DNA of 64,000 nucleotides from Mangrovicoccus sp. HB161399 (GCF_013184745.1 NZ_JAATVU010000010.1:62001-126000); one strand, 5' to 3'. Positions 51,777 to 63,161 are shown, numbered from the stretch's first letter. Notes: generated by a model not told the origin, from the letters alone. Numbers and translations: made by a program.

Positions 51777-52772
51777 TCAGGCGCCGATCTGCGCGATCAT
51801 GCGCTCGAGCCGTTCCATCGCCCGGACGCCATCGGCAATGTCCGGCACCGGCCGCGCCTCGCCGCGGAACACCGCCGCCACATCGGCAAGAAGCGCGGCA
51901 TAGCCCTTGTGATCCTCATTGGCCGCCGCGGTGAAGTTCGGCCGCCAGCTCAGCGTGTCGCAGGCCGGATCGAGCGTTGCGCCCGGGTCCTCCGCCTTGA
52001 AGGGCGGATCGCGGTAGAGCGCCACGTCGATGATGTTGTCGACATGGAGCCGCGCATGGTCGCCCATGATGCGGATCTCCTCCATCGGCGTGCCGCGCGA
52101 CTGCACCGTGCCCATCACCACATTGCCGATCACCCCCTCTGCGGTGGTGAAGTTCAGGTGGATCAGCAGCTTGCCCGGCGCGGGCGAGGCGCTGCGCACC
52201 GTCATATCGCCGAAATCGCCGCCCGCAAACCACGGGATCAGGTCCATGTAATGCACGCAGTGATGCAGGTAGAAGCCCGTGTAATCCGGCTCGCCCGCGA
52301 AATAGGTGGGCGCCGTCATGTAGGCGCCGGTGATGCCCAGCACGGGGCCGAAGCTGCCACCGCCGAGCACGTTCTTCGCGATCCGGTTGCCGGTGGAATA
52401 GCGCTTCATGAAGCCGACGATCACCGGCTTGCCCGCGCGCTCCGCCGCGGCCGCCACTTCGCGCGCGCCCTCCGCATCGGCGGCGGGCGGCTTCTCCATG
52501 AAGACCGGCAGGCCCTTCTCCAGCGCGGCGATGGTCGCGGCGCGGTGCAGATCCGGCCCCACCGCCATGCCGATGGCATCGAGCCCGGGCGTGGCGATCA
52601 GCTCGCGGAAATCCGAACAGAGCGCCGTGACGCCGTATTCCGCCGCGGTGCGGGCCAGCATCTCGGGATCGCGGTCGCAGAGCGCAGCGATGCGGATGCC
52701 GTTGCGGCCGAGCTGCGGCAGCAGCATCTGGCGGGCGTGACGGCCGCAGCCGATCCAGCCGATATTGATCAT
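51777..52772 (-). CDS. Gfo/Idh/MocA-family oxidoreductase
   Basis: The product has 331 residues. The N-terminal Rossmann motif is [13 protein letters not shown] (4-16), and the conserved VFMEKPPA (EKP motif) is followed by the C-terminal alpha/beta domain with [16 protein letters not shown]. Such NAD(P)-dependent enzymes oxidise sugars, inositols or related polyols. The start overlaps the isomerase stop by 4 bp. Last gene of the carbohydrate operon. Confidence 0.92.
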   Translation of the reverse strand: MINIGWIGCGRHARQMLLPQLGRNGIRIAALCDRDPEMLARTAAEYGVTALCSDFRELIATPGLDAIGMAVGPDLHRAATIAALEKGLPVFMEKPPAADAEGAREVAAAAERAGKPVIVGFMKRYSTGNRIAKNVLGGGSFGPVLGITGAYMTAPTYFAGEPDYTGFYLHHCVHYMDLIPWFAGGDFGDMTVRSASPAPGKLLIHLNFTTAEGVIGNVVMGTVQSRGTPMEEIRIMGDHARLHVDNIIDVALYRDPPFKAEDPGATLDPACDTLSWRPNFTAAANEDHKGYAALLADVAAVFRGEARPVPDIADGVRAMERLERMIAQIGA

Positions 52773-53656
52773 TGGTCCACCTCGGCGAGGGTCAGGGCAT
52801 TGCGGATCACGCCGAGCCCGGCGCGGAGCTTGGCGCTTTCGTCTTCGCGCGGCGCGCGCCAATGCGCGATGGGCAGCGCGATGCGGTCATCGGCGCGGCG
52901 GAACGGCTCCAGCGAGATCGGCCCGCGATAGTCCACCTGCGCCAGCGCGCGCATGATCGCGGTCCAGTCGAGATGCCCGGTGCCGGGATGGCCGCGATGG
53001 TTCTCGTTGGCCTGGAAATGCACGATCCGGTCACCCGCAAGGCGGATCGCATCGGGGATCGAGCGGTCCTCCATGTTCATGTGGAAGGTGTCGAGCATCA
53101 GCTTCACCCCGGCATCGCCGACGGCATCGACCAGCTCCACCGCCTGACGCGTGGTCGAGAGGATATCGGTCTCGAACCGGTTCAGCGCCTCGACCGCCAG
53201 TGTCACTCCCCGGGCGCGGGCATGCGGGGCGACCGCGGCCAGCCCCTCGATGGTGCGCATGGCGCGCTCGGCGATCTCGGCATCCGAGCGCGGCACCGGC
53301 GGCCGTCCGGCAAAGACCATGGGCTCGCCATAGAGCGGGCCGCCGACGATGGGGCATTCGAGTTCCGAGGCGACATCGGCGCAGTGGCGCAGGTAGTCGA
53401 GCCCGCCCTTGCGCGCTGTCTCGTCGTCGGAGGCGATGGAGCGCTGCACGTTCACCCGTGCGGCCAGCACGAGGAAGATGCCTGCCTCCTCCGCCGCCTT
53501 GCGCGCCGCAGCAAGGGGCAGCTCGTCCTCGGGTTCGGGCACCAGGAGCTCGACGAAGTCGAAGCCGAGCTCTGCCGCCTTGGCGAAATAGTGCAGGTCG
53601 GTGCCGCGGAACGGCCGGATGAACTGCATGGAGATGATGCCGATGGGATTGTCCAA
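52769..53656 (-). CDS. TIM-barrel sugar phosphate isomerase/epimerase (AP endonuclease 2 family)
   Basis: The product has 295 residues. Metal-site blocks are [11 protein letters not shown] (Glu), [12 protein letters not shown] (Asp, His) and [23 protein letters not shown] at 53656, preceded by GGACGAGGA, is the probable start because it keeps the first barrel strand ([10 protein letters not shown]); an ATG 10 codons later would remove it. Related enzymes epimerise ketoses or dehydrate inosose. It is coupled to the dehydrogenase. Confidence 0.85.
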   Translation of the reverse strand: MDNPIGIISMQFIRPFRGTDLHYFAKAAELGFDFVELLVPEPEDELPLAAARKAAEEAGIFLVLAARVNVQRSIASDDETARKGGLDYLRHCADVASELECPIVGGPLYGEPMVFAGRPPVPRSDAEIAERAMRTIEGLAAVAPHARARGVTLAVEALNRFETDILSTTRQAVELVDAVGDAGVKLMLDTFHMNMEDRSIPDAIRLAGDRIVHFQANENHRGHPGTGHLDWTAIMRALAQVDYRGPISLEPFRRADDRIALPIAHWRAPREDESAKLRAGLGVIRNALTLAEVDQ

Positions 53657-53670
53657 GTCCTCGTCCTTTC

Positions 53671-54507
53671 TCAGCCCTTCACCGCGCCCTGGGTCAGGCC
53701 GGAGATCAGGCGTTTCTGCACCAGCAGGAACAGGAGCGTGGCCGGCAGCGCGCCGGTGATGCCGCCCGCAGTCAGCAGGCCCCATTGCACCTCGTATTCG
53801 CCGATCAGGGTCTGCACGGCGACGGTGATCGTGCGCACGTTGCGGCCGCCCAGGGTCAGCGCGTAGAGATACTCGTTCCAGGAGGTGATGAAGATGTAGA
53901 TGCCGGTGGCGATGATCCCCGGCAGGCAGAGCGGCAGCACGACGCGCACCAGCGCCTGCAGCCGCGTGCATCCGTCCGTCATCGCCGCCTCGTCGAGCGA
54001 GCGCGGGATGCCGTTCATGTAGCTGACCATCATCCAGATCGAGAACGGGATGGCGACGGTCGAATTGGCGATGATCAGCGCCGCGTGAGTGTCCAGAAGC
54101 CCCAGCACCCGGAAGAGCACGAAGAGCGGCAGGATCAGCAGGACCAGCGGGAACATGTTGATCAGCAGGAACTGCAGCATCAGCAGGCGCTTGCCCGGGA
54201 AGTTGAAGCGCGAGAAGGCATAGGCCGCCGTCACGCTGAGCGAGAGCCCCACCGCGACCGTCCCCGCCGAGACGATCAGGCTGTCCATCAGGTTCGAGCC
54301 GAAGCCGACCGTCTCGAACAGACGGACATAGTTTGCGACGCTCGCGCCGGCCAGCGACGGCCCCTCGGTGAAGAGCGTGTCCTCGTTGCTGACCGAGGTC
54401 AGGAACATCCACAGGTACGGTCCCAGCGTGAAGGTGAGGATCGCCGCCATGGGCAGGTCGACGGTCAGGATGCGGCGGAGCGTGGAGGGCCTGCGCAATG
54501 CCATCAC
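53671..54507 (-). CDS. ABC sugar-type permease (MalG-like)
   Basis: The product has 278 residues with six hydrophobic helices. The EAA loop reads [36 protein letters not shown], the MalG form. It overlaps the preceding permease gene by 4 bp. It works with the MalF-like partner, the binding protein and the divergent ATPase. Confidence 0.94.
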   Translation of the reverse strand: MMALRRPSTLRRILTVDLPMAAILTFTLGPYLWMFLTSVSNEDTLFTEGPSLAGASVANYVRLFETVGFGSNLMDSLIVSAGTVAVGLSLSVTAAYAFSRFNFPGKRLLMLQFLLINMFPLVLLILPLFVLFRVLGLLDTHAALIIANSTVAIPFSIWMMVSYMNGIPRSLDEAAMTDGCTRLQALVRVVLPLCLPGIIATGIYIFITSWNEYLYALTLGGRNVRTITVAVQTLIGEYEVQWGLLTAGGITGALPATLLFLLVQKRLISGLTQGAVKG

Positions 54508-55433
54508 TCCACCGCCTTTCCGGTGCGGCGCAGGTAGATCACGACGACGACCATCAGGAGCATGGTGAAGAGGACGGCGATGGCCGAGCCGTAGCCGAAA
54601 TCCAGGTTGGTGCGCGCCTTGACGAAGGCATAGAGCGGCAGCGTGTAGGTCGCGTAGCCGGGCCCGCCGCCGGTCATCACGAAGATCACGTCGAAGCTGT
54701 TAGCCACCCAGATCAGCCGCAGCAGCACGGCAGTCATCATCACGCCGGAGATCCCCGGGAGCGTGATGTGCCAGAACTGCCGCCAGGCGGAGGCGCCGTC
54801 GATAGAGGCGGCTTCGTAATAGCTTTTCGGGATCGACTGCAGGCCGGCGAGGATCATCACCGCGAAGAAGGGAAAGCCCTGCCAGGTCAGCGTCAGGATG
54901 ATCGCGCCGAGCGCGGTGTCGGGATCGGCGAGCCACGGGATCGCCTGGCGGATCAGGCCGAGGCGCAGCAGGAACTCGTTGGCGACGCCGTAGTTGCTGT
55001 CGTAGATCCAGACCCACATCAGCGCGATCACCACCGAAGGCAGCGCCCAGGGAATGATGATCAGCGCGCGGGCCAGAGGCCGCCAGGGGAAATGCTGGTT
55101 CAGCAGCATCGCGGTGGCGAGCCCGAGCAGAAGCTGCGCCGGGATCGTTGCCGCCATCCAGATCACGGTATGGCCGAGCGAGATCCAGAACACCTCGTCG
55201 GCCAGCGCCGTGCGGAAGTTCTGCAGCCCGACCCACTCGAAATCGTTGGGGCGGAAGAGCACGTAGTCATGCAGGCTCATCCAGGCGGTCTGGATCATCG
55301 GCAGGAACACGATCGCCAGCGTGACGAGCACGGCCGGGGACAGCATCGCATAGGGCAGCACCCGGCGCGACAGAGAACGGCGCGGCAGGCTGCCGCCTGG
55401 GGTCTGGGCATGGGTCATGGTTGCGTCGGTCAT
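54504..55433 (-). CDS. ABC sugar-type permease (MalF-like)
   Basis: The product has 309 residues. After a basic N-terminus come six helices; the EAA loop reads [31 protein letters not shown]. An internal ATG at 55418 is an alternative start. It follows the binding-protein gene after 70 bp with a hairpin. Confidence 0.94.
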   Translation of the reverse strand: MTDATMTHAQTPGGSLPRRSLSRRVLPYAMLSPAVLVTLAIVFLPMIQTAWMSLHDYVLFRPNDFEWVGLQNFRTALADEVFWISLGHTVIWMAATIPAQLLLGLATAMLLNQHFPWRPLARALIIIPWALPSVVIALMWVWIYDSNYGVANEFLLRLGLIRQAIPWLADPDTALGAIILTLTWQGFPFFAVMILAGLQSIPKSYYEAASIDGASAWRQFWHITLPGISGVMMTAVLLRLIWVANSFDVIFVMTGGGPGYATYTLPLYAFVKARTNLDFGYGSAIAVLFTMLLMVVVVIYLRRTGKAVE

Positions 55434-55473
55434 GGTCCGGATCGCTTCGGGGAAATCGGGGGATGCGGGCGGG

Positions 55474-55494
55474 CCGGGGCGGCGGGCGCCCCGG
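55474..55494 (-). terminator. intercistronic hairpin after the binding-protein gene
   Basis: An 8-bp perfect stem (CCGGGGCG at 55474-55481 with 55487-55494) and a 5-base loop. As in many ABC operons, it probably lets the binding protein be made in excess over the permeases. Confidence 0.5.
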
Positions 55495-55503
55495 CGGACA
55501 GGA

Positions 55504-56715
55504 TCAGTCGTCGAAGAGCGCGGTGATCTCTTCGTTCATCTCCGCCGCGGTGATGTCGCCGGTCAGCACGCGCTGCATGGCGGTCGGCCAGACGGTGTTG
55601 ACGAAATCCGCCGTGGCCGAGCTGTTCGGCAGCAGATGCGCGAAGGGCAGGCTGTCGACCGTGGCCTCGACGAAGCGCTGCGGATGCATCGACCAGCTTT
55701 CGCTGTCAGCCTTGACCACCGGCAGCTGGCCGGTCGCCTCGTTGAACCGCGCATTGTTGCCCGCGGAGGAGAGGAAGGAGATCCACTTCCACGCGGCCTC
55801 CTTGTCCGACGCGGAGGACAGCACCGCGGTGCTCTCGTCGCCGAAGGCGGTCCAGCGCCCGCCGCCGCATTCCGGCACCGGCGCGGCCGAAACCTTGTCG
55901 CCGAGCGCCTCGACCATGCCGTTGGCCGATCCGATATGGTGGATGGTCATCGCGGTCTTGCCGGCCTTGAAGGCGCCGATGATCTCCTGGAAGCCGTCAT
56001 TCGGCGCGGAGGGCGGGAACACCTTGTCCTCGCGGAACAGGTCGGCGACGAATTGCGTGCCCGCGATGCCGGCCTCGCTGTTCAGCCCGTTTTCGAGGCT
56101 GACGCCGTCGCGGCCCAGCGTGAAGCTGGCCCAGTGGTCATGGCCGCCCTTGGCGCCGCGGAAGCCGAAGCCGTAGACATCGGTCTGGCCGTCGCCGTCC
56201 GTGTCGCGGGTCAGCGCCTTGGCCGCCGCGCGGAAGCCGTCGCAGGTCTGCGGCACCTCGAGCCCGAGTTCCTCGAACATGTCGGCGCGATAGTAGAGAT
56301 AGAGCACGACATACTGCACCGGCAGGTAGTAGTGGCTGCCATCCGCCGCCTTGGTCAGCTCCAGCAGGTTGTCCTGCAGCCCGTCCGTGCCCTCCCAGGA
56401 CGCGAGCTGCTCGTCGATCGGCTCCAGCGCGCCCATCTCCACCAGCCGCGGCTGGGCGAACATCTTGACCATCGCCGCGTCGGGGGCGTTGCCGCCGATG
56501 ATCGCGGTGTAGAGCTGGTCGTAGTAGCTGTTCCAGGGCACGTTCTCGGCCTCGACCGCGATGCCCGGATTGGCCGCCTCGAATTCCTCGACCAGCGCGT
56601 CCATCGGGTTGTCGGCATTGTCGAAATGGTACCAGAAATGAACCGTGCTGTCGGCATGCGCCAGCCCGGCGGCGAGGGCCAGCGCCGAAGCTGCCCCGAT
56701 CCTTGCGAGTTTCAT
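55504..56715 (-). CDS. ABC transporter binding protein, carbohydrate type (family 1)
   Basis: The product has 403 residues. A signal peptide covers 1-21 (LAHA-DS). The mature protein begins TVHFWYHFDNADNPMDALVE and continues with the family 1 solute-binding fold (VPWNSYYDQLYTAIIGGNAPD; LPVQYVVLYLYYRADMFEELG). The gene set (MalF/MalG-like permeases, UgpC-like ATPase) suggests a sugar, polyol or glycerol-phosphate ester as ligand. Confidence 0.94.
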   Translation of the reverse strand: MKLARIGAASALALAAGLAHADSTVHFWYHFDNADNPMDALVEEFEAANPGIAVEAENVPWNSYYDQLYTAIIGGNAPDAAMVKMFAQPRLVEMGALEPIDEQLASWEGTDGLQDNLLELTKAADGSHYYLPVQYVVLYLYYRADMFEELGLEVPQTCDGFRAAAKALTRDTDGDGQTDVYGFGFRGAKGGHDHWASFTLGRDGVSLENGLNSEAGIAGTQFVADLFREDKVFPPSAPNDGFQEIIGAFKAGKTAMTIHHIGSANGMVEALGDKVSAAPVPECGGGRWTAFGDESTAVLSSASDKEAAWKWISFLSSAGNNARFNEATGQLPVVKADSESWSMHPQRFVEATVDSLPFAHLLPNSSATADFVNTVWPTAMQRVLTGDITAAEMNEEITALFDD

Positions 56716-56744
56716 GTGTCCTCCTCCCTGTTTGTCCCGCCTCC

Positions 56745-57653
56745 TCAAGCGGGTTTGCGTGCAAAGGCCTCCCCGGCCGCGGCGAAGGCGTCCCGCGCCT
56801 CCGGCAGGGCGCTGCCCATCTGCATGAAGCCGTGAACGACCCCCTCCACGAGATCGAACCGGTCGCTGCGCCCCAGCGCGGCAAGCCGCCCTGCCAGGGC
56901 TTCGGTTTCCGACCGCAGCGGGTCGAGCCCGGCCGCGTTCAGGTACAGGGGCGGCAGCGCGGTCAGCGCCGCATCCGTTGCCGCCAGCGGTGCCACCTCG
57001 GGGTCGGCGCGCGCCGCCTCGGGCGCGTACCAGTCCCAATAGCGCTGCATCTTGGCCCGGGTCAGGCCCGGGCCGAATTCATGCGCGATGTAGCTCGGCG
57101 TCGCGAAGTCCGCGCCGAAGACACCGTAGAACAAGAGGCCCATCGCGGGCAGATCAGCCCCCTGCCCCGCCAGCCGCAGCAGCGCCGCCAGCGCCAGGTT
57201 CGCCCCGGCGCTGTCCCCGGCGATGCTCCAGCGCCGCGCCGGATCGCGCGCTTCCCAGGCGGCCAGCACATCGTCAAGCCCGGCCGGAAACGGATGCTCG
57301 GGGGCCAGCCGGTACTCAACCGTCAGCACCGGACAGCCGCAGGCAATGGCCAGCCGCCGCGCCGCGCCCTCATGGGTCGCCGCCGAGCAGAAGGCCCAGC
57401 CGCCGCCATGGACATGCAGGATCGCCTCCGCGCCGCCGTCATTTTCCGGCACGACCAGCCGCGCGGGCAGGTCGGCATGCATCACGGTGCGCGCCTCTGC
57501 CACCCCGGGCAGATCGGCATTCCAGCGCAGGTTGGCCAGCGCCGCCAGCGCCCGCCCGGATTGCGGGTCGAGCAGCGTCGGATCGCCAAGCCCGGCATCC
57601 TCCGCCGCCAGGCGGTCCAGCACCGCCTGCATGCTGTCGGTGGGGCCGCTCAT
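56745..57653 (-). CDS. alpha/beta hydrolase, HSL-type esterase
   Basis: The product has 302 residues. The oxyanion-hole motif is HGGGW (82-86), the nucleophile elbow is GDSAG (146-150, Ser148), and the catalytic His lies in GVVHGFMQM. These are hormone-sensitive-lipase-type esterases without a signal peptide. It overlaps the GntR stop by 4 bp and precedes the binding-protein gene, so it may hydrolyse an esterified substrate after uptake. Confidence 0.92.
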   Translation of the reverse strand: MSGPTDSMQAVLDRLAAEDAGLGDPTLLDPQSGRALAALANLRWNADLPGVAEARTVMHADLPARLVVPENDGGAEAILHVHGGGWAFCSAATHEGAARRLAIACGCPVLTVEYRLAPEHPFPAGLDDVLAAWEARDPARRWSIAGDSAGANLALAALLRLAGQGADLPAMGLLFYGVFGADFATPSYIAHEFGPGLTRAKMQRYWDWYAPEAARADPEVAPLAATDAALTALPPLYLNAAGLDPLRSETEALAGRLAALGRSDRFDLVEGVVHGFMQMGSALPEARDAFAAAGEAFARKPA

Positions 57654-58351
57654 TCCGTCTCCTCCCCGCCGGTCAGGTCGGGCCCGAAATCGACGATGGT
57701 CGCAATATGGTGCGCCAGAAGCGCCTGCAGCCGTTCGACATCCCGGGCCTCCAGCGCCGCCAGGATCGGCACATGCCGTTCGGCGGTCTCCTCCAGCGCA
57801 CGGTTCGGCTGCGAGTTCAGGATCTTGTAGCGGTGCGCATGGATCAGGCACCGGGTCAGGATCGGCGAGACCAGCGGCAGCTCCGCCGCCTCGAACAGCC
57901 GCGCGTGGAAGGCCCGGTCCTGCACCGACAGCAGGTATTCGTCATCGTCGCGCGCCGCGTTGCGCATCGCGTTGAGATGGCCGTGCAGGTCGGACATAAG
58001 CCGGGCGTCGCTGCGTTCCGCGACCCGGTCAAGGTGGCGGCACTCGATCTCGCGGCGCAGCTGCAGCAGCGCGCGGGCATCCGCGGCATGGCAGGGCGCG
58101 ACATGCGTGCCGCGGTTCGGCAGCCGCTTGACCAGCCCCTCCTCGTTGAGCTGCATCAGCGCTTCGCGCACCGTGCCCTGGCTGCAGCCGAAGCGCTGCG
58201 CGAGGTCCAGCTCGGTCAGCGCCAGGCCCGGCGCGAGGCTGCCCAGCACGATCTCGCGTTGCAGTGCCACGAAGACCGCATGGCTCCTGCGGCTCGACTG
58301 GCGCGGCACGAAATCGGCCAGCGGGGACGTGCTGAAGCTTTCCACGGCCAT
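57650..58351 (-). CDS. GntR-family regulator (FCD-type)
   Basis: The product has 233 residues. The winged HTH includes LTELDLAQRFGCSQGTVREALMQLNEEGLVKRLPNRGTHVA, and the C-terminal helical FCD domain carries the metal/ligand residues in DRAFHARLFEAAE and HRYKI. The ATG at 58351 has GGGAGG upstream; earlier in-frame ATGs lie inside the operator region. It is the first gene of the leftward operon and probably represses both it and the divergent ATPase gene. Confidence 0.9.
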   Translation of the reverse strand: MAVESFSTSPLADFVPRQSSRRSHAVFVALQREIVLGSLAPGLALTELDLAQRFGCSQGTVREALMQLNEEGLVKRLPNRGTHVAPCHAADARALLQLRREIECRHLDRVAERSDARLMSDLHGHLNAMRNAARDDDEYLLSVQDRAFHARLFEAAELPLVSPILTRCLIHAHRYKILNSQPNRALEETAERHVPILAALEARDVERLQALLAHHIATIVDFGPDLTGGEETE

Positions 58352-58398
58352 CTGCCGGATGATCCTCCCAGGGCCGCCCGATGCGGGCTTGTTTTCCA

Positions 58399-58434
58399 TT
58401 ATCAATATCGATAACGTCATCATTATCGATAATG
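58399..58434. promoter_or_regulatory. GntR operators in the divergent region
   Basis: The perfect 14-bp palindrome CATTATCGATAATG (58421-58434) is preceded by a looser one, TTATC-6-GATAA (58399-58414). Both share the TATCGATA core, in AT-rich DNA between the GntR and ATPase genes. Confidence 0.65.
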
Positions 58435-58472
58435 CAAGCCCAAATTTCCGCGGGCAGCAGGGAGGAGAACCC

Positions 58473-59549
<1,077 letters not shown>

Positions 59550-59576
59550 GCCCCCGCCCAGGTCCCGGCGCGGAAG

Positions 59577-60536
59577 TCAGACAGCGTCCTCCTTCCAGGA
59601 GTGGCGGTAATCCGAGAAGCGGCCGATCAGGTAGGGGCCGGACACCACCGGCGGCAGGACCGGCGTGCCATCGGCGATGCCGGGGATCTCGGCCGGGTTC
59701 ACGTCCGTGTCGAAATCCGGGTTGAAGAAGAACGGGATCGAATGGCGGTCGACGCCGGGGCGGTTGATCACCCGGTGCAGCGTCGAGCGGAACCGCCCGT
59801 TGGTCCAGTGCGACAGCAGATCGCCGATATTGACCACGAAAGTGCCGGGGACGGGCGGCGCGGGCATCCAGCTGCCCGAAGCCGCCTGCACTTCCAGCCC
59901 GCCATTGTTGTCCTGCCACAGGATGGTGATGACGCCGTGGTCGGTGTGGTCGAACGTGCCGAACTCCACCCCCTCGCCGTCCTGCGGCGGGTAATGCGCC
60001 AGCCGCATGTCGGCGACCGGGCGGGTGAAGGTGCCGGAGAAGTAGTCCTCGGGCAGGCCGAAATGCAGCGCGAAGCCGCGCAGCAGCCGCATGCCCAGGT
60101 CGAAGACGGCGAAGTAATGCGCCTCCACCGGCTCGCGGAAGCCGTCCAGATCGGGCCAGCGGTTCGGCGCCCGCACCGGGTTCGATCCGTCGAAATCCGG
60201 GTCCTCCGGCGGCACCGGAAAGCCCAGTTCGAAGCCTTCGTTGACGTCCGGCTTGCCTTCCTCGTGCTCGGATTCCCGCAGCGGGGTGTAGCCGCGGTTG
60301 GTCGCGCCCGCGCGGATCTCCAGCCGCTTCTCCAGCGGCTGCGCGAAGAAGCGGCGCGCAGCGCCGACCCCGCCCTGGATCACCTCTTCGGGGATGCCGT
60401 GGCCCGAGACGTAGAAGAAGCCGTGTTCGACGCAGGCGCGGCCGATTTCGCCGGCTACTGCCTTGCGGGTGGCGGCATCCGGGGAGGCGAGGCCGGAGAC
60501 GTCGATGACGGGGAGCGCTGTCTGTGCCATCGTCAC
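59577..60536 (-). CDS. 2-oxoglutarate/Fe(II) oxygenase, isopenicillin N synthase-like
   Basis: The product has 319 residues. The N-terminal DIOX_N part reads PVIDVSGLASPD and VEHGFFYVSGHGIP. The iron ligands are in FDHTDHGVITIL (His, Asp) and TLHRVINRP (His), with the R-x-S pair in DRHSIPFFF for the co-substrate. Bacterial members hydroxylate or desaturate small molecules; the substrate is unknown. It overlaps the cyclo-ligase-like gene by 4 bp. Confidence 0.92.
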   Translation of the reverse strand: MTMAQTALPVIDVSGLASPDAATRKAVAGEIGRACVEHGFFYVSGHGIPEEVIQGGVGAARRFFAQPLEKRLEIRAGATNRGYTPLRESEHEEGKPDVNEGFELGFPVPPEDPDFDGSNPVRAPNRWPDLDGFREPVEAHYFAVFDLGMRLLRGFALHFGLPEDYFSGTFTRPVADMRLAHYPPQDGEGVEFGTFDHTDHGVITILWQDNNGGLEVQAASGSWMPAPPVPGTFVVNIGDLLSHWTNGRFRSTLHRVINRPGVDRHSIPFFFNPDFDTDVNPAEIPGIADGTPVLPPVVSGPYLIGRFSDYRHSWKEDAV

Positions 60537-61300
60537 GCTCCGGCGACCATGCGGTCGCGCAGGGCGGCCAGGAAGGGGATGTCGCGGAACTGGTCGGGCT
60601 GGACCTGCTCCCAGTCGACCCCCTTCGGCCGCGGGGCGGCGTTGCCGGTGACGACCAGCTCGGCCTCGGTGGCGAACATGTCGAGAGGGCTGTCATGCGC
60701 CATCATCGTCATCTGGTCCTCGTCCACGACCTGGGTGGAATGCACCAGCGTGACCATCGGCGTATCCGGGCGGATGGTGCCGAGTTCGCGGAAAATCCCG
60801 GTCTCGAGATCGGCGAAACCGGCCCCCTTGCCGATCCGCCCGCCCGACCGCGTCACTGCCACCGAGCCGACGATGCAGAAATCCAAGCCGGGCACGTCCT
60901 CGAAGCCGAGCCGGCGGCCATGCTGCATGTAGCCTTCCGAGGTCGCGGCCAGTTCGAAGCTGACGCCCTTCTTCTCCAGCTCCGCCGGGTCGATCTCCAG
61001 ATAGGGGAAGTCCCGGGTCAGCGCCGGGACCGGGCAGTAGAGCACCTTGCCCTCGTAGAGCGCGCGCAGGCGCAGCGGGATCTGCGGCGGGTCGGGGTTG
61101 CACTTGACGTTTCTGGCGGCTTTCCAGGCATCGGTCTGCACCATGCGGAAGGCCGCGGTGTCGGCCCCGGCAAAATTCGGGATGTTGTTGCGGGCCGGTC
61201 CGACGGCGACGCCGGACTCTTCGAGCGCGGCCCAGATGCGGTCGCGGACGACCTGTTTTGCCGGGCTGCGCCTGGCCCAGAGTTCGCTCTGCTCGCTCAT
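60533..61300 (-). CDS. 5-formyltetrahydrofolate cyclo-ligase-like protein
   Basis: The product has 255 residues. The family blocks are seen in VRDRIWAALEESGV, the substrate region CPVPALTRD, and GRIGKGAGFADLETGIF, the G-rich form found in MTHFSD-like rather than classical enzymes. True cyclo-ligases are about 190-200 residues; this longer form may use a different substrate. It is coupled by ATGA overlaps to an ATPase gene and an oxygenase gene. Confidence 0.85.
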   Translation of the reverse strand: MSEQSELWARRSPAKQVVRDRIWAALEESGVAVGPARNNIPNFAGADTAAFRMVQTDAWKAARNVKCNPDPPQIPLRLRALYEGKVLYCPVPALTRDFPYLEIDPAELEKKGVSFELAATSEGYMQHGRRLGFEDVPGLDFCIVGSVAVTRSGGRIGKGAGFADLETGIFRELGTIRPDTPMVTLVHSTQVVDEDQMTMMAHDSPLDMFATEAELVVTGNAAPRPKGVDWEQVQPDQFRDIPFLAALRDRMVAGA

Positions 61301-62379
61301 GGCTGTTCCTCTTCTGCAAGCTGTTCGATGGCCACGGGATCGCCCGTGGCGGTGTCGTAGAGCAGGGGGCGCTCCGGCAGGGCGATGCGGATCTGCGGAC
61401 CCGCCACCGTCTCGCCGCGGCCGAGCCGGACGGCCAGCGGCTGGCCGAAGGCCTCGGCCAGGGCCAGCTGGTCGGCCCCCTGGAATTCGATGCGCCGGAG
61501 CTTGGCCGGCAGGCAGGCCGGGCCTGCGCCCAGGACCAGATCCTCGGGGCGCAGCGCCATGGTGACGCCGCCGCGCCGGATCGCGTCGCGGAGGAGGGGC
61601 GGCGGCTGCCAGCCTGCTGCCCCGGCGGCGGCAGCCGACGGCAGCGGAAACAGCGCCGCGGGCGGGTTGCCGACGAAGCTGGCCGCGAAGGCCGTGGCGG
61701 GCCTGCCGTAGATTTCCTTCGGCGTCCCGGCCTGCACGACGCTGCCATCCTTCATCAGGATCACCCGGTCGGCGATCGACAGCGCCTCGGACTGGTCATG
61801 GGTGACCATGACCGTGGTGATGCCGGTGCGGTCATGCAGCTCGCGCAGCTCGGAGCGGACCGAACTGCGCAGCACCGCGTCGAGATTGGAGAGCGGTTCG
61901 TCGAGCAGCAGGAGCCGCGGCCGGATGGCGATGGCCCGCGCGATGGCGACGCGCTGCTGCTGGCCGCCGGACAGCTCCGAGGGACGCCGCCGGTCGAGCC
62001 CGGCCAGGCCGACGGCGGCCAGCGCATCGACGACGCGGGTCCGGGTCTCGCCGCGCGACAGCCGCCGCATCTCCAGCCCGAAGCCCACGTTCTGCGCCAC
62101 GGTCATGTGGGGGAAGAGCGCGTAGTTCTGGAAGACGAGGCCGATGTCGCGGTCCCATGCCGGGAGCCGGGTGATGTCCTCGCCGCCCAGCAGGATGCGG
62201 CCGCGGTCCGGCTCCAGCAGCCCCGAGAGGATGCGCAGCAGCGTGGATTTCCCGCAGCCCGAGGGGCCGAGCAGGGCGGCGAACTCGCCCTCGCCGATCT
62301 CGATGGTCGCACCGCGGAGCGCAGGAGCACCGCCATAGGACTTGGCGATGCCGTCAATCAGGACATGGGGGGACATCAT
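61297..62379 (-). CDS. ABC transporter ATPase, PotA-like
   Basis: The product has 360 residues. Walker A is GPSGCGKST (38-46), then VFQNYALFPHMTVAQNVGFGLEMR, signature LSGGQQQRVAIARAI, Walker B RLLLLDEPLSNLDA and a C-terminal TOBE domain. The start at 62379 overlaps the permease stop by 4 bp. It belongs to the spermidine/putrescine/iron-type importer subfamily. Confidence 0.94.
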   Translation of the reverse strand: MMSPHVLIDGIAKSYGGAPALRGATIEIGEGEFAALLGPSGCGKSTLLRILSGLLEPDRGRILLGGEDITRLPAWDRDIGLVFQNYALFPHMTVAQNVGFGLEMRRLSRGETRTRVVDALAAVGLAGLDRRRPSELSGGQQQRVAIARAIAIRPRLLLLDEPLSNLDAVLRSSVRSELRELHDRTGITTVMVTHDQSEALSIADRVILMKDGSVVQAGTPKEIYGRPATAFAASFVGNPPAALFPLPSAAAAGAAGWQPPPLLRDAIRRGGVTMALRPEDLVLGAGPACLPAKLRRIEFQGADQLALAEAFGQPLAVRLGRGETVAGPQIRIALPERPLLYDTATGDPVAIEQLAEEEQP

Positions 62380-63161
62380 AGCCGGCGGGACCACTTGAAT
62401 TTCAGCTCGCCCGCGATCACCGCGGCGAGGATCAGGGCGACGATCATCGCGCCGATGGCAAGGGTGATCGGGTCGACCCCCTGGCCGCGCAGCTGCGAAT
62501 ACATCCGCACCGGGAAGGTCATCCAGCGCGCTCCCGCGATGAAGGTCGTCACCACGACATCGTTGAACGAGACGAGGAAGGAGAACACCGCCGCCGTCAG
62601 CACGCCGGGCAGCGCCAGCGGAAAGGTCGTGCGCAGGAAGGCGCGCAGGGGCCGCGCGCCGAGGCTGCGGGCGGCCTCCTCCATCTGCGGGTCGATGCCA
62701 GCCAGCGTCGCCAGCAGGATGCGCACCGAGAGCGGCAGGGTGATGACGGCATGGGCCAGCACCAGCCCGCCGAACGTGCCGCTGATCCCGAGCCTAGCGT
62801 AGATCTGCAGCAGCGCGATCGCCCAGACCACCAGCGGCAGGGTCAGCGGCGCGAGCAGCAGCAGCTCGACCAGCGCCCGGCTTTTCAGCCCGCCCCGCGA
62901 CAGGCCCGTCGCCGCCATCAGCCCGGCAGTGACCGAGATCGCGGTCGAGACGCAGGCGATGATCGTGCTGTTGATCAGCGCGCTGCGGTATTCCGGGCTC
63001 TCCAGCGCCGCCCCGAACCAGCGCAGCGACAGCCCGCGCGGCGGGAACCGGAAGAACTTGCCGTCGTCGAAGGCGGAGAAGATCAGCACGGCCACCGGGG
63101 CGAGAAGGAAGAGCAGGACGGCGCCGGTCAGCAGCGCCCAGAGAACCGCGGAGAGCTTCAT
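62376..63161 (-). CDS. ABC transporter permease, PotC-like
   Basis: The product has 261 residues with six helices. The EAA loop reads LAGIDPQMEEAARSLGARPLRAFLRTTFPLALPGV. The N-terminal SAFDDGKFFRFPPRGLSLRWF is typical of PotC-type permeases. It overlaps both neighbours by 4 bp. Confidence 0.94.
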   Translation of the reverse strand: MKLSAVLWALLTGAVLLFLLAPVAVLIFSAFDDGKFFRFPPRGLSLRWFGAALESPEYRSALINSTIIACVSTAISVTAGLMAATGLSRGGLKSRALVELLLLAPLTLPLVVWAIALLQIYARLGISGTFGGLVLAHAVITLPLSVRILLATLAGIDPQMEEAARSLGARPLRAFLRTTFPLALPGVLTAAVFSFLVSFNDVVVTTFIAGARWMTFPVRMYSQLRGQGVDPITLAIGAMIVALILAAVIAGELKFKWSRRL

